From Parcubacteria group bacterium CG11_big_fil_rev_8_21_14_0_20_39_14 (GTDB lineage Bacteria > Patescibacteriota > Minisyncoccia > Minisyncoccales > GCA-002787255), in assembly GCA_002787255.1 (NCBI GenBank), contig PCWD01000070.1, positions 2,567-10,311 on the forward strand: a stretch of DNA of 7,745 nucleotides, written 5' to 3'. Positions 7,107 through 7,745 of the stretch are shown here, piece after piece (the stretch's first letter is position 1; each line of letters starts with the position of its first letter). Under the pieces are notes generated by a model, which made no database searches, was not told the origin of the DNA, and saw nothing but the letters and a program-made list of their open reading frames with translations. Position numbers and translations under genes: made by a program.

Positions 7107-7123
7107 CTCAAAACAAAACAAAT

Positions 7124-7154
7124 AATGGTTTTAATCAGTGTGTGAAACCATTTT
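7124..7154 (+). terminator. Weak terminator-like hairpin after nfeD
   Basis: AATGGTTT (7124-7131) pairs with AAACCATT (7145-7152) over 8 bp, with a 13-base loop and four T residues at 7151-7154. The loop is long and the stem AT-rich, so termination would be inefficient. Some read-through into the slipin gene is plausible. The right arm overlaps where the -35 region of the next promoter would lie. Confidence 0.35.
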
Positions 7155-7162
7155 CAGAGATG

Positions 7163-7171
7163 TGTTATAAT
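7163..7171 (+). promoter_or_regulatory. Extended -10 promoter for the slipin gene
   Basis: TGTTATAAT is an extended -10 element (TGN followed by perfect TATAAT at 7166-7171). No good -35 hexamer is present at 16-18 bases spacing, as is usual for extended -10 promoters. Predicted start is near 7178, leaving about 100 bases of leader that contain the inverted repeat at 7192-7272. Confidence 0.55.
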
Positions 7172-7191
7172 ATAAAAAGGTCGAACTAAAT

Positions 7192-7272
7192 CGATACCAA
7201 TATACTAACTGAATACGAATTATACTAATGTTAATATCCGTATCATTAGTATGAATTCGTATATTAGTATCG
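7192..7272. repeat. Long imperfect inverted repeat in the slipin leader, with four TACTAA/TTAGTA copies
   Basis: The segment 7213-7230 pairs with 7244-7262 over 18 bp with a single bulged G, around a 13-base loop (7231-7243). The outer segment 7192-7205 also matches the complement of 7259-7272 at 13 of 14 positions, so the right arm can pair in two registers. TATACTAA occurs at 7201 and 7221, 20 bases apart. ATTAGTAT occurs at 7245 and 7263, 18 bases apart. The set is roughly symmetric about 7237. It lies between the predicted transcription start and the slipin ATG, ending 5 bases before that ATG, so it could be an operator array or an RNA hairpin controlling translation. Confidence 0.65.
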
Positions 7273-7277
7273 CGTTT

Positions 7278-7745
7278 ATGTTAAGTAATATACTTTTTAG
7301 TTGGTTTGGGTTGATAATTATTGCTTTGATAATTCTTCCTCAGGCAATAAAGATTTGCCGGGAATATGAAAGAGGAGTGATTTTCAGATTGGGGAGATTC
7401 GCCGGAATCAGGGGACCGGGATTATTTTTGATTATTCCAATTGTTGACAAGATGGTCAAAATAGATCTCAGGATTGTTACTATGGATGTTCCGGCTCAAG
7501 AAGTAATCACCAAAGATAACATTCCCATAACCGTTGACGCAGTTGTTTACTTTAGAGTTTCTGATTCCCAAAAAGCGGTGATTGAGGTAGAGAATTATAT
7601 GATGGCCACCTCCAAAATTTCCCAGACCTCTTTAAGAGAAGTGGTTGGGGCTTCAAGTTTGGATGAATTGTTGGCCGAAAGAGAGAGAGTCAATCAAAAG
7701 CTTTATGAGATTATTGATAGGGCCACTGATCCCTGGGGAATAAAG
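7278..7745 (+). CDS. Slipin/stomatin-like SPFH (band 7) membrane protein, 3' partial
   Basis: The frame runs from the ATG at 7278 to the window edge with no stop, giving 156 residues; slipins are usually about 250-320. Residues 4-20 form one hydrophobic membrane anchor. The SPFH domain follows: EYERGVIFRLGRF (29-41), GPGLFLIIPIVDK (46-58), a basic/hydrophobic strand, DVPAQEVITKDN (70-81), ITVDAVVYFRV (84-94), TSLREVVGASSLDELLAERE (117-136), and the start of the helix leading to WGIK. SPFH proteins oligomerise into membrane scaffolds and partner long-form NfeD proteases, matching the gene upstream. An in-frame ATG at 7251 would add nine residues, but it lies inside the inverted repeat; 7278 better fits the family's short N-terminus. 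No Shine-Dalgarno sequence precedes either start. It probably has its own promoter at 7163-7171. Confidence 0.93.
   Translation, partial: MLSNILFSWFGLIIIALIILPQAIKICREYERGVIFRLGRFAGIRGPGLFLIIPIVDKMVKIDLRIVTMDVPAQEVITKDNIPITVDAVVYFRVSDSQKAVIEVENYMMATSKISQTSLREVVGASSLDELLAERERVNQKLYEIIDRATDPWGIK

Noticed and set aside
1..7745. CRISPR array, tRNA, rRNA, transposase or toxin-antitoxin genes
   Set aside because: None seen on reading both strands. The only regular repeats are the short inverted repeats already listed, with no spacer-repeat periodicity.

Overview
The window is AT-rich and bacterial in organisation. Genes are densely packed on the + strand, spacers are short, Shine-Dalgarno sequences are weak or absent, and intrinsic terminators and sigma70-like promoters are visible. 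Gene content, compact layout and a GC-rich palindrome cluster in an otherwise AT-rich spacer would fit a Patescibacteria/CPR-type genome (for example Parcubacteria). That placement is an inference from general character, because no rRNA or single-copy marker is present. All real genes read left to right.

Region 1 (1-2140): the 3' two thirds of a PLP-dependent Cys/Met-metabolism enzyme of the cystathionine gamma-synthase / methionine gamma-lyase type is followed after 31 bp by a complete single-chain M16 zinc peptidase. A strong hairpin terminator with a U-tail closes this unit.

Region 2 (2141-2541): a roughly 400-bp spacer without a convincing gene. It is packed with inverted repeats: a 9-bp stem enclosing a small hairpin, a GC-rich REP-like palindrome cluster, and a perfect 13-bp inverted repeat with a third copy of its core that allows two alternative pairings. 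A sigma70-like promoter lies at its right end.

Region 3 (2542-7106): a probable three-gene operon. It encodes a P-type cation ATPase of the SERCA/PacL-like P2 type with several substituted ion-site residues, a COG2426/PF06695 small membrane protein starting 1 nt after the ATPase stop, and a long-form NfeD (ClpP-class) membrane serine protease. As written, the protease gene is frameshifted: its signal peptide and catalytic domain are in different frames, and removing one base near a C7/T7 homopolymer pair joins them.

Region 4 (7107-7745): a spacer with its own extended -10 promoter, then a long imperfect inverted repeat in the presumed 5' leader with four TACTAA/TTAGTA copies. The 5' half of a slipin/stomatin (SPFH/band 7) gene follows and runs off the window. 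NfeD protease and slipin are a classic membrane partner pair, so regions 3 and 4 together look like a membrane ion-transport and membrane-quality-control module.

No defence system, CRISPR array, transposase, tRNA or rRNA was seen. The most unusual material is the frameshifted protease gene, the slipin leader repeat, the structured 2141-2490 spacer and the atypical ATPase ion site.
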